From: Cellulomonas sp. 73-145
GTDB lineage: Bacteria; Actinomycetota; Actinomycetes; Actinomycetales; Cellulomonadaceae
Assembly (NCBI GenBank): GCA_001898185.1
Contig: MKTI01000009.1
Location: 186,001-250,000, forward strand
DNA length: 64,000 bases
Direction of reading: 5' to 3'
Shown here: positions 30,880 to 41,304 of the stretch, in pieces
Layout of the letters: each line of letters begins with the position of its first letter
How positions within the stretch are numbered: the stretch's first letter is position 1
Notes under the pieces: generated by a model
What the model saw: only the letters and a program-made list of their open reading frames with translations
Told to the model about the DNA's origin: nothing
Database searches by the model: none
Program-made: the position numbers and the translations under genes

Positions 30880-32766
30880 ATGAGTGTGCCGGAGCCGTAC
30901 CCGCGCCCGGCCGCGAGCGGCCGGCTCGAGGCGGCGGTGCACGTACCGCTGCTCGACGCGCTGGAACGGCTGCGCAGCCGGCTGGTCGCGCTCCCGCTCC
31001 CGCTGCGCACCTCAGGGGTCGACGCTGTCCGCGCCGAGCGCGATGCCGCCATCGCGCAGCTGGACGACTACCTGCTGCCGCGGCTGCGGGCGCACAGCGC
31101 CCCGCTGCTGGTGGTGGTCGGCGGATCGACGGGTGCAGGCAAGTCCACCCTGGTCAACTCGCTGCTCGGCGAGGTCGTCTCCGCTCCCGGCGTGCTCCGA
31201 CCGACCACGCGCTCGCCGGTGCTGGTGCACCATCCGCTGGACGCCCGGTGGTTCAGCACGGACCGCGTGCTGCCCGCGCTGGCCCGGACGTCGTCAGCCG
31301 CACCCGCCGGTGTCGGCCGGGAGCTGCGTCTGGTCCCCAGCGCCACGCTGCCCCAGGGTCTCGCCCTCCTCGACGCCCCGGACATCGACTCGGTCGACGT
31401 GGCGAACCGCGCGCTCGCCGGCGAGCTGCTCGCGGCGGCGGACCTCTGGCTGTTCGTCACCACCGCTGCCCGTTACGCCGACGCGGTGCCGTGGGAGCTG
31501 CTGCGCGGTGCGGCCCGTCGGCGCGCCCGAGCGGCCCTGGTCGTCGACCGGGTGGACCGCGGCGCCGAGGCGGTGGTGGACGACCTCCGCCGGATGATGG
31601 GGCGCGAGGGGCTAGGCGACTCCCCGCTGTTCGTGGTGCCGGAGACGGTGCTGGTCGACGGGCTGCTGCCCGAGCCGGCGGTCGCCGCGGTCTCCCGCTG
31701 GCTGACGGACCTCGGTGCGGATGCGGCCGCGCGGGCCGACGTCGCGCTCGCGACGCGCGACGGGGTGGTGGACGACCTGGTGGGCCGCGCACGGGAGCTC
31801 GCGGCGGCCGCGGACGCCCAGCGTGAGGCGGACGCCCGGCTGCGCGAGCGGGTGCGCAGCGCCTATGCAGATGCGGCGGCGCACGTGCGGGCCGTGACGT
31901 CCGACGGTGCACTGCTGCGCGGGGAGGTGCTGGCGCGGTGGCAGGACTTCGTCGGGACGGGTGACCTGTTCCGGTCGGTCGAGCAGGGCGTCGGGCGGCT
32001 GCGTGACTCGCTGACCGGCTTCTTCCGCGGCCGTCCGGCGGTGGCGCCCGGGGTGGAGACGGCCCTCGCGCACGGTCTGCAGGCCGTGCTGCTCGATGCC
32101 GCCGACGAGGCGGCGGGCCGCGCCCACGCCGCTTGGCGTGCGGACCCCGCAGGCGCGGCGCTGCTAGGAGGTCTCGAGCTGTCGCGCGCCTCTCGCGGTC
32201 TGCGCGACGAGGTGGACCGCCAGGTACGCGGCTGGCAGGCGGACGTCCTGGGGCTGGTGCGCGAGCAGGGGGCCGGTCGGCGCGGCACCGCGCGGTACCT
32301 GTCCTTCGGCGTCAACGCCCTCGGGGTGAGCCTGATGGTCCTCGCGTTCGCCTCGACCGGTGGCCTGACGGGGGTGGAGGTCGGCATCGCCGGCGGCACG
32401 GCGGTGCTGGCGCAGAAGCTGCTCGAGGCGGTGTTCGGCGACGACGCGGTGCGCCGGCTCACGGTCGAGGCTCGCGAGCGGCTGGACGTGCGGGTCGCCT
32501 CGCTGCTCGACGGCGAGGCGACCCGGTTCACCGGACAGCTCGACGCGCTCGGAGCGATGCAGGCGGACGGCGGCCCCCTGCGCGAGGTGGTCGACGACGT
32601 GGTCGCGGCCGCCCTCGCGGAGCGCGCGCACAGGTCGCCCGTGCCGCCCGGTCCCGCCGGTGACAGCCGTCCGCTGCGCGGTGCCGGGACGGTGGTGGAC
32701 GAGGCGGCCCCGCGGCCCCGACGAGGTTTCTGGCGTCGCCTGCTCGGCCGGGACGCGCCCGCATGA
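30880..32766 (+). CDS. Dynamin-like GTPase, pair 2 first member
   Basis: 628 residues from ATG 30880. P-loop GGSTGAGKSTLVNSLLG, VLRPTTRSPVLVHHP, and LLDAPDIDSVDVANR correspond position for position with the 24928 protein, including the phrase DLWLFVTTAARYADAVPWELL. The G4 position reads VDRVD. A membrane segment at about 490-530 (GVSLMVLAFASTGGLTGVEVGIAGG) acts as paddle and the C-terminus is Arg-rich. Stop overlaps the second member. A clear paralogue of pair 1 with similar gene order. Confidence 0.78.
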   Translation: MSVPEPYPRPAASGRLEAAVHVPLLDALERLRSRLVALPLPLRTSGVDAVRAERDAAIAQLDDYLLPRLRAHSAPLLVVVGGSTGAGKSTLVNSLLGEVVSAPGVLRPTTRSPVLVHHPLDARWFSTDRVLPALARTSSAAPAGVGRELRLVPSATLPQGLALLDAPDIDSVDVANRALAGELLAAADLWLFVTTAARYADAVPWELLRGAARRRARAALVVDRVDRGAEAVVDDLRRMMGREGLGDSPLFVVPETVLVDGLLPEPAVAAVSRWLTDLGADAAARADVALATRDGVVDDLVGRARELAAAADAQREADARLRERVRSAYADAAAHVRAVTSDGALLRGEVLARWQDFVGTGDLFRSVEQGVGRLRDSLTGFFRGRPAVAPGVETALAHGLQAVLLDAADEAAGRAHAAWRADPAGAALLGGLELSRASRGLRDEVDRQVRGWQADVLGLVREQGAGRRGTARYLSFGVNALGVSLMVLAFASTGGLTGVEVGIAGGTAVLAQKLLEAVFGDDAVRRLTVEARERLDVRVASLLDGEATRFTGQLDALGAMQADGGPLREVVDDVVAAALAERAHRSPVPPGPAGDSRPLRGAGTVVDEAAPRPRRGFWRRLLGRDAPA

Positions 32767-34334
32767 GCCTGACCGTGCAGGATCGCCTCCAGTCGCTGGA
32801 CGCCGCGCTGGATGCCGGCGCCGGTCGGCTGCCGGACACACTGGTCGGCCGGTGCCGTGAGGTCGTGGCGAGGGCGCGCGAGCGCGGGGGACTGTCCGCC
32901 GAGCACACCGTCGTGGCGTTGGCGGGGGCGACGGGCTCCGGCAAGTCGTCCCTGTTCAACGCTCTGGCCGGCGCGGACCTCGCCGCGGTGGGGGTGCAGC
33001 GACCGACGACCGCGGAGGCGATGGCGGCCGTCCGTGGAGACGGCGCGCAGACGCTGCTCGACTGGCTCGGGGTGCAGCGGCGGTACCGGCTGGCGGCGGA
33101 CCCGGGGTCTCAGGGCGGGCTGGTGCTGCTCGACCTGCCCGACCACGACTCCGTGGTCACCGAGCACCGCCTGCGTGCCGACCGGTTGGTGCAGCGTGCC
33201 GACCTGCTGGTGTGGGTGGTCGACCCGCAGAAGTACGCCGACGCCGCTCTGCACGAGGGCTACCTGCGACCGCTCGCCGGGCATGCCGCCGTCGTGGTGC
33301 TGGTGCTGAACCAGGCCGACCGGCTGCCCGCCGACCAGGTGCGCGCCGTGCAGGCCGACCTGCACCGGCTCGCCGTGGAGGACGGGCTGGACAAGGCCCG
33401 GATCGTGGCCGTCTCGGCGCGGACGGGTGCCGGCATCGAGCCGCTGCGCCGGCTGCTGGACGAGGCGGCGGCACGTCGCCGTGCGGCGAACGACCGCTCG
33501 ACCGCGGACCTGCGCTCGGCCGCCGCCCACGTCCTGGCCGCGTGCGGACCGCCGGCCGGGCCGTCGCGTCCGGCGGCGACCGACCGGCTGGTCGACGCGC
33601 TGGCGACCGCGGCCGGCGTGCCCGTGGTGACCGAGGCGGTGCGTCGGTCGGCCGTCCGCCGCATGGGCGCCCGCACCGGCTGGCCGCCCGTGCGCTGGGT
33701 CGCACGCCTGCGGCCCGACCCGCTGCGCCGGCTGCGCCTGGCCACGGCCTCCACGGCGGACGACCTGACCACGACGTCCCTGCCCCCGGCGAGCCCCGCG
33801 GCCCGCTCGGCTGCCGCCACCGCCGTCCGTGACTACACCGACGCCGCGCTCGCGGGCCTCCCGGACGCCTGGGTGCTCGCCGGCCGGGACCAGCTGCGCA
33901 TCGCCGACCTCCCCGACGAGCTGGACCGCGCGGTCGCGGCAACGCCGCTGCTGCCCGAGCGCGTACCGGTCTGGACCCGCGCCCTCGGTGCGGTCCAGTG
34001 GCTGCTGCTCGCCGCGGCGCTGGCCGGTCTGCTCTGGCTCGGCGCGCTCGCCGGCATGGGGTACCTCCGGCTCCCGGAACCGCGGACGCCGCAGTGGGGA
34101 CCGTTCCCGGTGCCCACCGCGCTGCTGCTCGGCGGCGTCCTCTGCGGGCTGCTGGTCGCCGGCCTCGGTTCGGTGCTCGCGCGGGTGTCCGCCCGTCGGC
34201 GGGCCCGCGCGGCGGGGCGTCGGCTGCGCGAGGCCGTCGGGGGCGTCGCGGCCCGGTTGGTGGTGGCACCCCTCGCAGCTGCCCTCGACGACCTGCGCAC
34301 GTGCCGTCAGCTGGCGGCCCGGGCAGCTGGTTGA
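32763..34334 (+). CDS. Dynamin-like GTPase, pair 2 second member
   Basis: 523 residues; ATG overlaps the first member's stop. P-loop GATGSGKSSLFNALAG, LLDLPDHDSVVTEHR, WVVDPQKYADAALHEGYLR and NQADRLP (G4) align with the 26640 protein. Two spans at about 410-470 (WLLLAAALAGLLWLGALAGMG, ALLLGGVLCGLLVAGLGSV) anchor it. Together with 30880-32766 this forms the second heteromeric pair. Compared with pair 1 the spans are longer and better defined. Confidence 0.8.
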   Translation: MSLTVQDRLQSLDAALDAGAGRLPDTLVGRCREVVARARERGGLSAEHTVVALAGATGSGKSSLFNALAGADLAAVGVQRPTTAEAMAAVRGDGAQTLLDWLGVQRRYRLAADPGSQGGLVLLDLPDHDSVVTEHRLRADRLVQRADLLVWVVDPQKYADAALHEGYLRPLAGHAAVVVLVLNQADRLPADQVRAVQADLHRLAVEDGLDKARIVAVSARTGAGIEPLRRLLDEAAARRRAANDRSTADLRSAAAHVLAACGPPAGPSRPAATDRLVDALATAAGVPVVTEAVRRSAVRRMGARTGWPPVRWVARLRPDPLRRLRLATASTADDLTTTSLPPASPAARSAAATAVRDYTDAALAGLPDAWVLAGRDQLRIADLPDELDRAVAATPLLPERVPVWTRALGAVQWLLLAAALAGLLWLGALAGMGYLRLPEPRTPQWGPFPVPTALLLGGVLCGLLVAGLGSVLARVSARRRARAAGRRLREAVGGVAARLVVAPLAAALDDLRTCRQLAARAAG

Positions 34335-34453
34335 CACCGCTCACGGACCGCGGGAGCTGCGCCGACCGACCGCGGTAGGGCCGGCGCGCCCGCGAACGTG
34401 GCGGCGCCGCGACGGGCGGCAGGGCAGGATGCGTCCGACGAAGGAGGTGCCGC

Positions 34454-34945
34454 ATGGCCAGGCTCGAGGTGCCCGTGCAGCTGCGCTGGGCCGACATGGA
34501 CGCGTACGCGCACGTCAACAACGTGGCGATGCTGCGGCTCCTCGAGGAGGCGCGGATCCAGGCGTTCTGGCGGCACCCCGTGTCCGACCAGGCGGCCGAC
34601 GCCGCGCCGGCCGTGCAGTGGCCGACGGCGGTGCTCGACGCAGGGCCTGGCGCCGACGTGTCGACGCTCGTGGCGAGGCAGGAGATCGAGTACCTGCACC
34701 CGCTGCCGTACCGCCGTCGTCCGGTGATCGTCGAGATGTGGCTCGGCTACCTGGGCGGGGCCAGCATCGACGTCTGCTACGAGGTGCGCGACGACGCCCC
34801 GGAGCCGACGGTGTATGCGCGTGCGGTGGCGACGCTCGTGCTGGTGGACACCTCGACGGGCAGCCCGCGGCGCATCAGCGAGGCCGAGCGGGTCGCGTGG
34901 CAGCCCTACGTGGAGGGTCCGATCAGCTTCCGCCGGCGCCGCTGA
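34454..34945 (+). CDS. Acyl-CoA thioesterase, hotdog fold (4HBT type)
   Basis: 163 residues, ATG 34454 after AAGGAGG (34441-34447). The start LRWADMDAYAHVNNVAMLR carries the catalytic Asp of 4-hydroxybenzoyl-CoA thioesterase-like enzymes (RWxDxDxxxHVNN). A beta-rich core (IEYLHPLPYRRRPVIVEMWLGYLGGASIDV) follows. It should hydrolyse an acyl-CoA in the cytoplasm; chain length specificity is unknown. Confidence 0.85.
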   Translation: MARLEVPVQLRWADMDAYAHVNNVAMLRLLEEARIQAFWRHPVSDQAADAAPAVQWPTAVLDAGPGADVSTLVARQEIEYLHPLPYRRRPVIVEMWLGYLGGASIDVCYEVRDDAPEPTVYARAVATLVLVDTSTGSPRRISEAERVAWQPYVEGPISFRRRR

Positions 34946-35017
34946 CCCCTGCGCTGACCCCGGGCGGCCCGCCGCTCGTCGGTCTCGGCCGTCGTCCCCG
35001 GTCCGCGCCGCGCAGAG

Positions 35018-36004
35018 TCACGGCGACGTCTCGAGCAGCGCCAGGGTGGCCCGCTCGGCGGCGGCCTGCGTCCGGACGGGCCCGATGTGCTCGCCTCGCT
35101 CCCACAGGTCGATCACCCGCGGGTCGACGTAGGACGCCCGGCAGACGGCGGGGGTGTTGCCCAGCTCCGCGGCGACGTCGCGTACGGCCTGGGTGACGGC
35201 ACGTCGACGGGCCCGGTCGGACGCGGGTGCCGGGCCCGCGTCCGCCAGGGCACGCGCCGCGAGCACCGTCGCGTGCCACGTCCGGAAGTCCTTGGGCGTC
35301 GCCTCGCCGCCGAGCCGCTCCCGCACGTAGGCCGCCACGTCAGAGCTCGTCACGTCGTGCCAGCCGGCCTCGTCCCGCCAGGCGAGCAGCTCCGGGTTGT
35401 CGTCGTGCCGCCGCACCAGCGTGCGGACGCCCGGCGCCACCTCGGCGTCGTCCACCAGCGTGTCCCGCACCTGGCCGGACTTGGCGGGGAACGTGAGGTG
35501 CACGGTGTCGTCGGCATGCACCCGCACGTGCTCGCGCCGCAGCGTCGCGAGCCCGAACGAGCCGTTGGTGACCGCGTAGCCCTCGCCGCCGACGCGCAGG
35601 TAGGCCAGGTCGAGCAGCAGGAACGCCAGCGCGAGCGCCTTCTGCCTCGGCATCCCGTCGAGCCGCACGTCGGCACGGACGGCCCGGCGCGCGGCAGGCA
35701 GGCGGCGGGCCACCTCGAGCACGTGGTCGTGCTTGAGCCGGTCGCGCCGGCGGCGCCACTGCGGGTGGTACAGGTACTGGCGGCGCCCCGCGGCGTCCAC
35801 CCCCGTCGCCTGCACGTGACCGTTCGGCCGTGGGCAGATCCACACGTCGTGCCACGCGGGCGGGATGGCGAGGGCGGCGATCGCGGCCCGTACCTCGGGG
35901 TCGTCGATGCGGCGCCCGGCCTCGTCGAGGTAGACGAAGCCGCGGCCGGCCCGGCGCCGTGTCCAGCCCGGGGCGTCCAGGCGGGAGCGGCGCAGACGAA
36001 CCAT
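35018..36004 (-). CDS. DNA topoisomerase IB (bacterial type)
   Basis: 328 residues from ATG 36004. YLDEAGRRIDDPEVRAAIAA and IPPAWHDVWICPRPNGHVQATG are the bacterial TopIB N-terminal signature. Catalytic positions RVGGEGYAVTNGSFG (Arg side), RTWHATVLAA and the active tyrosine in VCRASYVDPRVIDLW are visible. The enzyme nicks one strand and relaxes supercoils through a 3'-phosphotyrosine. Such genes are common in actinobacteria, usually as accessory repair topoisomerases. Confidence 0.92.
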   Translation of the reverse strand: MVRLRRSRLDAPGWTRRRAGRGFVYLDEAGRRIDDPEVRAAIAALAIPPAWHDVWICPRPNGHVQATGVDAAGRRQYLYHPQWRRRRDRLKHDHVLEVARRLPAARRAVRADVRLDGMPRQKALALAFLLLDLAYLRVGGEGYAVTNGSFGLATLRREHVRVHADDTVHLTFPAKSGQVRDTLVDDAEVAPGVRTLVRRHDDNPELLAWRDEAGWHDVTSSDVAAYVRERLGGEATPKDFRTWHATVLAARALADAGPAPASDRARRRAVTQAVRDVAAELGNTPAVCRASYVDPRVIDLWERGEHIGPVRTQAAAERATLALLETSP

Positions 36005-36108
36005 GGCAGGCAGTGTCACCTGGCGGCTGCCACCTCGCCCGCCGAGGCCGCCACGCCCACCGAGGCAGCCCCGTTCGTCGAGGCCGCCGCGGCTCGTCGA
36101 GCCCGGGC

Positions 36109-37089
36109 TCAGCCCAGCGGCACCCGCACCATGCCCTCCTGGGCGATGGACGCCACCAGCGCCCCGTCCTGGTCGAACACCCGCGCTGCGCCGAGCCCCC
36201 GCCCGCCCTGACCGCTGGGGGAGGACTGCACGTACAGCAGCCACTCGTCGACGTGCACGTCGCGGTGCCACCACATCGCGTGGTCCAGCGAGGCGATGGA
36301 CAGCTGCGGCGTGGCCCAGGACAGCCCTGCGTGGCGGAGCACCGGCTCGAGCATCACCTGGTCGCACGCGTACGCCAGCAGCGCCCGGTGCAGCAGCTGG
36401 TCGTCCGGCACCGCGGCCCGGGCCTTGACCCACGCCAGCTGCCGACCGGTGCGCTCCCGGTCCGGGCGCAGGTAGATCGAGCCGTTGACGTGCCGCACGT
36501 CGAACGCACCGTCGGCCCAGAACCGCGCGAACGGGTGGTCGATCCGTGCCAGGTGATCCAGTGCCGTCGGCACCTCCTCCGGACCGGGCACCCCGTGCGG
36601 CATCCGCTCGGCGTAGTCGATGCCGGGCTGCTCCTGCTGGAAGGACGCCGTCATGGACAGGATCGGCGCGCCGTGCTGGGCCGCGTGCGTGCGGCGGGCG
36701 CTGAAGGACCGGCCGTCACGCAGGCGCTCGACCCCGAACTCGATCGGGACGTCGATCTCGCCCGCCCGCAGGAAGTACCCGTGGAGCGAGTGCGGCAGCC
36801 GCGGGCCCGCGTCGGGGTCGTCGACGAGGGTCCGGCCGGCGGCGAGGAGGGCCTGGGCCAGCACCTGGCCGCCGAAGACGCGCCCGTTGGGGTGCGCCAG
36901 GCTCGTCCCGACGAACGTGTCTGGGGCGTCGCCGGCGTCGAGGTCGAGCGTGCGGAGCACCGTGCCGAGGGCTGCGGCACCGGCCTCGTCGCTCGCCTCC
37001 ACCTGGGCGGCGTCGACCGAGGATCCCGTCGGGGACGGCGCGGTCGGTCCGACCGGCTCGGGATCCACCGTGCGCGACCGGTCCGTCAT
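36109..37089 (-). CDS. tesB: Acyl-CoA thioesterase II
   Basis: 326 residues; ATG 37089 overlaps the globin gene stop. Two hotdog domains: the first with [23 protein letters not shown] and [17 protein letters not shown]; the second with [25 protein letters not shown], containing the catalytic Asp and the His/Gln side. The LDHAMW motif is diagnostic. Hydrolyses medium- and long-chain acyl-CoA in the cytoplasm. An N-terminal extension of about 40 residues is disordered. Confidence 0.92.
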   Translation of the reverse strand: MTDRSRTVDPEPVGPTAPSPTGSSVDAAQVEASDEAGAAALGTVLRTLDLDAGDAPDTFVGTSLAHPNGRVFGGQVLAQALLAAGRTLVDDPDAGPRLPHSLHGYFLRAGEIDVPIEFGVERLRDGRSFSARRTHAAQHGAPILSMTASFQQEQPGIDYAERMPHGVPGPEEVPTALDHLARIDHPFARFWADGAFDVRHVNGSIYLRPDRERTGRQLAWVKARAAVPDDQLLHRALLAYACDQVMLEPVLRHAGLSWATPQLSIASLDHAMWWHRDVHVDEWLLYVQSSPSGQGGRGLGAARVFDQDGALVASIAQEGMVRVPLG

Positions 37090-37475
37090 CGTGCCTCCTC
37101 GAAGGTGTTGAGCAGCGAGTGGGCGGCCCGCTCCAGGTAGTCCCACAGCTCGCCCTTGTGCAGCGGTGCCAGGTCCAGGGTGTCGAGCGCCGCCCGCATG
37201 TGCCCCAGCCACCGGTCGCGAGCCTCCGGGTCCACCCGGAACTCGGCGTGCCGCATCCGCAGCCGCGGGTGGCCCCGCGTCTCGGAGTACGTCGTGGGGC
37301 CGCCCCAGTACTGCTCCAGGAACATCGTCAGACGCTGTGCGGCGGGCCCCAGGTCGTCCTCGGGGTACATCGGCCGGAGCACCGGGTCGTCGGCCACCCC
37401 CGCGTAGAAGGCGTCGACCAGCCGCACGAACGTCTGGTGCCCGCCGACGGCGGTGTAGAAGGAGTCGGACCGCAC
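37086..37475 (-). CDS. glbO: Truncated haemoglobin, group II (GlbO type)
   Basis: 129 residues from GTG 37475; an ATG about 30 bases further up is possible. [60 protein letters not shown] and [14 protein letters not shown] follow GlbO of Mycobacterium closely, with proximal His in RHAEF and the Trp/Tyr distal residues. Binds haem and O2 in the cytoplasm, with a role in oxygen or peroxide handling. Coupled to tesB, an arrangement seen in other actinobacteria. Confidence 0.93.
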   Translation of the reverse strand: MRSDSFYTAVGGHQTFVRLVDAFYAGVADDPVLRPMYPEDDLGPAAQRLTMFLEQYWGGPTTYSETRGHPRLRMRHAEFRVDPEARDRWLGHMRAALDTLDLAPLHKGELWDYLERAAHSLLNTFEEAR

Positions 37476-37599
37476 CGCGCCATCCTCACACGACCCGTCA
37501 CGACCCATGACGACAGGGACCGCTCGCACGTGCGGCGATACGCTGGTCCGACGCCGGCCCTCGCCGTGACGGATGCGGCGGAGCGACTGAGGGAGACCG

Positions 37600-37830
37600 A
37601 TGAGCAAGGCGGAGCAGATCCTGGCGGCACTCGGTGGCAGCGCCAACGTGGTGGACCTGGAGCCGTGCATCACCCGGCTGCGTGTCGAGGTCACGGACAC
37701 CCAGCAGGTGGACGAGGCCGGTCTGCGGGCCAGCGGGGCGTTCGGCGTCGTGCGGTCCGGCAAGGTGGTCCAGGTGATCGTCGGCCCCGAGGCGGACTCG
37801 CTCGCCGCGGAGCTGGACAGCCTGCGCTGA
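37600..37830 (+). CDS. Stand-alone PTS EIIB domain, glucose/GlcNAc type
   Basis: 76 residues, ATG 37600 preceded by GAGGGAGA. The phosphorylated cysteine is in [16 protein letters not shown], and [21 protein letters not shown] completes the glucose-family IIB domain. It accepts phosphate from EIIA and passes it to the sugar bound by EIIC. No EIIA, EIIC, HPr or sugar gene is in the window, so it must act with a permease encoded elsewhere. Confidence 0.9.
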   Translation: MSKAEQILAALGGSANVVDLEPCITRLRVEVTDTQQVDEAGLRASGAFGVVRSGKVVQVIVGPEADSLAAELDSLR

Positions 37831-37844
37831 CGCGGCCCGTCCGC

Positions 37845-39062
37845 TCAGCGCGTCGGGCCCTCCGGCGGCTGCTGGGCGGCGTCTGACGTCGACCCGGTCG
37901 GGTGCGGTTCGACGGCTTCCTCCACCGGCGTGCGGTGCGGGTCCCGGGCCGTCGCGTCGGCGTCCGCCCCGGCGGGTGACGGCTGCCGGTCGGCCGCGGC
38001 GGAGGGGTTGCCCGCGTCGCCTGCCGGGTCCGTGGCTCCGGGCCCGGTGGCCGCGTTCCGCGCCGCGAGCCGTGCGGCCATCGCGTCGCGCTGACCACCG
38101 AGCGGCACGTCGTTCCGCTGCAGCACGTCGCGTGCCGCGCGTCGCAGCCGCCGGGCGACCTCCCACTGGCGGGCGGGCGCGGTGCGCACCGTCAGCTGGA
38201 GGGTGACCGCGTCGGCGCTGAGCCGCTCGATCCCGCGCACGGAGGGCTCGCCCTCCACCCAGTCCCGGACGTGGGGATCGGCGACCACCTGTGCGGCGGC
38301 CTGCTGCAGCAGCGAGCGGACCTGGTCCAGGTCCTGGAAGTAGTCGACGTCGATCTCCACCGTGGCGGTGGCCCAGCCCTGCGTCTTGTTGCCCACGCGG
38401 ACCATCGAGCCGTTCGGGACGTACCAGAGCGTGCCCTCGGCATCGCGCAGCCGCGTCACGCGCAGCCCGACCGCCTCGACGGTCCCGGTCGCCGGGCCGA
38501 CGTCGACCACGTCGCCGACGCCGTACTGGTCCTCGACCAGCATGAACAGCCCCGTCAGCGTGTCCTTCACCAGGCTCTGCGCACCGAAGCCGACCGCCAC
38601 GCCGACGATCCCCGCCGAGGCGATGAAGGGTGCGAGGTTCACGCCGAGCGCGTCCAGCACCAGGAACACCGCCATGGCGCCGACGACGAGCCCGGCCGTG
38701 GAGCGCAGCACCGAGCCGATGGTGCGCGCGCGCTGCGCGCGCCGGGCTCCCGCGACCGGGTTGGTGCCGAGCAGCGCGGCGGCCCGTTCCGACTCGCCGA
38801 GCGACCGCAGCGTGGGGATGCCCTTGGCGATGTGGTCGGTCAGCGTGTTGATCAGCACGCGCAGGACCACGAGCACCACGCCGGAGATCACCAGGATCAG
38901 CAGGATCCGCAGGGGGACGCCGGTGAACCAGTGCCACCAGCTGCGTGCCGAGGTCGGGTTGGTCGGCAGCAGCGCGGGCTCGGTGCTCTGGCTCGGGTGC
39001 GGTGCCGGGGTGGCGGCCGCGAGCCAGGGGCCGGTCGCCAGGCGCTCGACGAGCGGGCTCAT
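37845..39062 (-). CDS. Small-conductance mechanosensitive channel (MscS family)
   Basis: 405 residues; ATG 39062 overlaps the neighbouring stop. N-terminal polar region, span at about 50-72, basic linker, two more spans, with pore-lining helix FIASAGIVGVAVGFGAQSLVKD (Gly/Ala pattern of MscS TM3) and the beta domain start FMLVEDQYGVGDVVDVGPATGTVEAVGLR. The long C-terminal tail (about 320-405) is Ala/Pro/Asp-rich and disordered. Releases osmolytes on hypo-osmotic shock at the cytoplasmic membrane. Confidence 0.93.
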   Translation of the reverse strand: MSPLVERLATGPWLAAATPAPHPSQSTEPALLPTNPTSARSWWHWFTGVPLRILLILVISGVVLVVLRVLINTLTDHIAKGIPTLRSLGESERAAALLGTNPVAGARRAQRARTIGSVLRSTAGLVVGAMAVFLVLDALGVNLAPFIASAGIVGVAVGFGAQSLVKDTLTGLFMLVEDQYGVGDVVDVGPATGTVEAVGLRVTRLRDAEGTLWYVPNGSMVRVGNKTQGWATATVEIDVDYFQDLDQVRSLLQQAAAQVVADPHVRDWVEGEPSVRGIERLSADAVTLQLTVRTAPARQWEVARRLRRAARDVLQRNDVPLGGQRDAMAARLAARNAATGPGATDPAGDAGNPSAAADRQPSPAGADADATARDPHRTPVEEAVEPHPTGSTSDAAQQPPEGPTR

Positions 39063-41224
39063 GCGAGCAGCCCCGTCCGGTCCGCGACGAACTGCAGCTC
39101 TTCCGTGGTCAGTCCGATGCTGCGCGACAGCGACCTGCCGCCGTGCCCCACGCCCGTCTCGCGGCGGACCAGCACCGGCGCCTCGTCGGGCGCGGCGCTG
39201 GTCGCAGCCTGCAGGGCGGCGGCGAGCTTGCGGGCGTGCAACGGGTCCACGCGGCTGTCTCCTTCGAAGACGGTGAAGAGGGTGGCCGGGTAGCGGGTAC
39301 CTGGGACCACGCGGTGGTAGGGGGAGTACCCGAGCAGCCAGTCGAGCTCCTCCGGCACCTCCGCGTCCCCGTACTCCTCGGTCCACGTGCGGCCGAGCCC
39401 GAACAGCTGGTACCGCACCATGTCGAGCAGCGGCGCCGAGCACACGGCCGCGGCGAACAGGTCGGGCCGTTGGGTGACCGCGGCGCCGACGAGGAGGCCG
39501 CCGTTGGAGCCGCCCCAGCACGCCAGCTGTGCGGCCGTCGTCCAGCCCGTCGCGACCAGGTGCTCCGCCACGGCGTGGAAGTCGTCGAACACGTTCTGCT
39601 TGTGCTGCCGCATGCCGGCGCGGTGCCAGTCCTCGCCCTCCTCACCGCCGCCGCGCAGGTTGGCGACGACGTAGGTGCCGCCGGCCTCGACCCACGCCAG
39701 AGTGGTGGCCGAGTACGCCGGGTCGAGGCTGACCTGGAAGCCGCCGTACCCGTACAGGACGGTCGGCGCGGGCGTGCGGGGCCGGCCCGCCTCGTCGACC
39801 GCGTCGGCGCGGGTCACGACGAAGGCGCGCACCACCGTGCCGTCCCGGCTGGGCACCTCGAGGCGTCCGACGTGCACCGCCGGCAGGTCCGGGGGAGTGC
39901 CCGGTGGGGCGGCCCACAGGCTCGTGGCACCGGTGCGGCCGTCGTACACCTGCACGCTCGGCACCGTGGTGTGGTCGGTGTAGGAGAACCAGATCTCGGG
40001 GCCGCCGTCGCGCCGGGCGACGAGCCCGGACACCGACCCGAGCCCCGGCAGCGGGACCTCACCGAGCCGGGCGCCGGTCACCGGGTCGTGCCGGCTGACC
40101 TCGGAGACGGCGTGGCGCCGCCACGACGCGAGCAGGGCGGTCGGCACCGTCTGGTCGCCGCCTCCGTCGAGCAGCGCGACGTCCTCGAGCACCGCCTCGT
40201 CGTCCTGCGCGAGGAGCGTCCGCCACGTGCCGACGCCGGGGTCCTCCGGTCGTGTCACGGCCAGGCGGCCGCGCGGGGCGTCCAGGTCCGTCAGGACGTA
40301 GAGCAGACCGTCCCGGCCCACCCAGGCGCCGACCTGCGCGTCGTGCCCGACGGCCACCTCCCGCAGCTCCGGCACCGGGCCAGCCGACAGGTCGGCGATC
40401 CAGACGTCGGTGCGCGGAGCCGTGCCCGCCGACGCGGAGACCAGCAGCCACCGTCCGTCGCGGGACACCGACACGCCGTAGTAGTTGGTCGGTTCCAGGC
40501 CGGCCCCGAACACCTCGACGTCCTGGTCGGCGTCCGTGCCGACGCGGTGCAGCCACACCCTCCGGTGGAACGCCCGCTCGTCCGCCGGCACCAGGCCGGG
40601 CGCCAGCCGGCGGACGTAGTAGAACGCCGCGTCGCCGTCCGGGTCGGGGACCCAGGCGACCGGCGAGTACCGCGCCCGGTCGACGGGGCCGTCCACCAGC
40701 TCGCCGCTCTGCACGTCCAGGACGAACAGGACGCTCTCCTCCGTGCCGCCGGACGAGATCTGGTACGCGAGGAGCCGTCCGTCCGTCGACGGCTGCCAGG
40801 CGTCCAGCGTCGTCGTGCCCTCCGGGTCCAGCGCCATCGGGTCCACCAGCACGCGCTCGCGGACGCCGCCGTCCGGCGCCGGCTCCGCCACGACCACCAC
40901 GGCGTGCTCCGCCCCGGGCTCCCGGCGGGTCTGGAACCGCAGGTCGCCCCGCCAGACCGGGGTGCCGACGTGGCCCGCACCCAGCAGGGACCGCATCCGC
41001 TGGTCCAGCGTGCCGGCGGCGAAGGCCGTGCCGGCTGCGCGCTCCACCAGCTCGGTGCGGTAGGCGGCGTACACGGCGTCCTGCGCGGCCGACCACTCCC
41101 GCGTCGCCGCGTCGTTCGGGTCCTCCAGCCAGCGGTACGGGTCCGCCACCGGCCGCCCGTGCAGCAGGTCGACGACGTCGTCCACGCGGGCGGCCGGGTA
41201 GCGCAGGCGGATCGAGGAGGCCAT
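39059..41224 (-). CDS. Prolyl oligopeptidase family serine peptidase (S9A)
   Basis: 721 residues. N-terminal beta-propeller starts [27 protein letters not shown], typical of S9A. Catalytic serine in [13 protein letters not shown], catalytic Asp in [12 protein letters not shown] and His in GVGHGGRS. Lacks a signal peptide; acts on short peptides in the cytoplasm. Coupled by 4-base overlap to the downstream MscS gene. Confidence 0.93.
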   Translation of the reverse strand: MASSIRLRYPAARVDDVVDLLHGRPVADPYRWLEDPNDAATREWSAAQDAVYAAYRTELVERAAGTAFAAGTLDQRMRSLLGAGHVGTPVWRGDLRFQTRREPGAEHAVVVVAEPAPDGGVRERVLVDPMALDPEGTTTLDAWQPSTDGRLLAYQISSGGTEESVLFVLDVQSGELVDGPVDRARYSPVAWVPDPDGDAAFYYVRRLAPGLVPADERAFHRRVWLHRVGTDADQDVEVFGAGLEPTNYYGVSVSRDGRWLLVSASAGTAPRTDVWIADLSAGPVPELREVAVGHDAQVGAWVGRDGLLYVLTDLDAPRGRLAVTRPEDPGVGTWRTLLAQDDEAVLEDVALLDGGGDQTVPTALLASWRRHAVSEVSRHDPVTGARLGEVPLPGLGSVSGLVARRDGGPEIWFSYTDHTTVPSVQVYDGRTGATSLWAAPPGTPPDLPAVHVGRLEVPSRDGTVVRAFVVTRADAVDEAGRPRTPAPTVLYGYGGFQVSLDPAYSATTLAWVEAGGTYVVANLRGGGEEGEDWHRAGMRQHKQNVFDDFHAVAEHLVATGWTTAAQLACWGGSNGGLLVGAAVTQRPDLFAAAVCSAPLLDMVRYQLFGLGRTWTEEYGDAEVPEELDWLLGYSPYHRVVPGTRYPATLFTVFEGDSRVDPLHARKLAAALQAATSAAPDEAPVLVRRETGVGHGGRSLSRSIGLTTEELQFVADRTGLLA

Positions 41225-41304
41225 GACCCGACAGGCTACGCAGGCCGGGACGGGCGCCGCGTGTGGCCGGGTCGCGCCGCACCGGCTCTGGCAGGATCGG
41301 TGCC

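Noticed and set aside
36005..36108. Repeated CGAGGCCGCC units as a regulatory repeat
   Set aside because: Short, irregular, GC-rich slippage-like sequence between two genes without symmetry.
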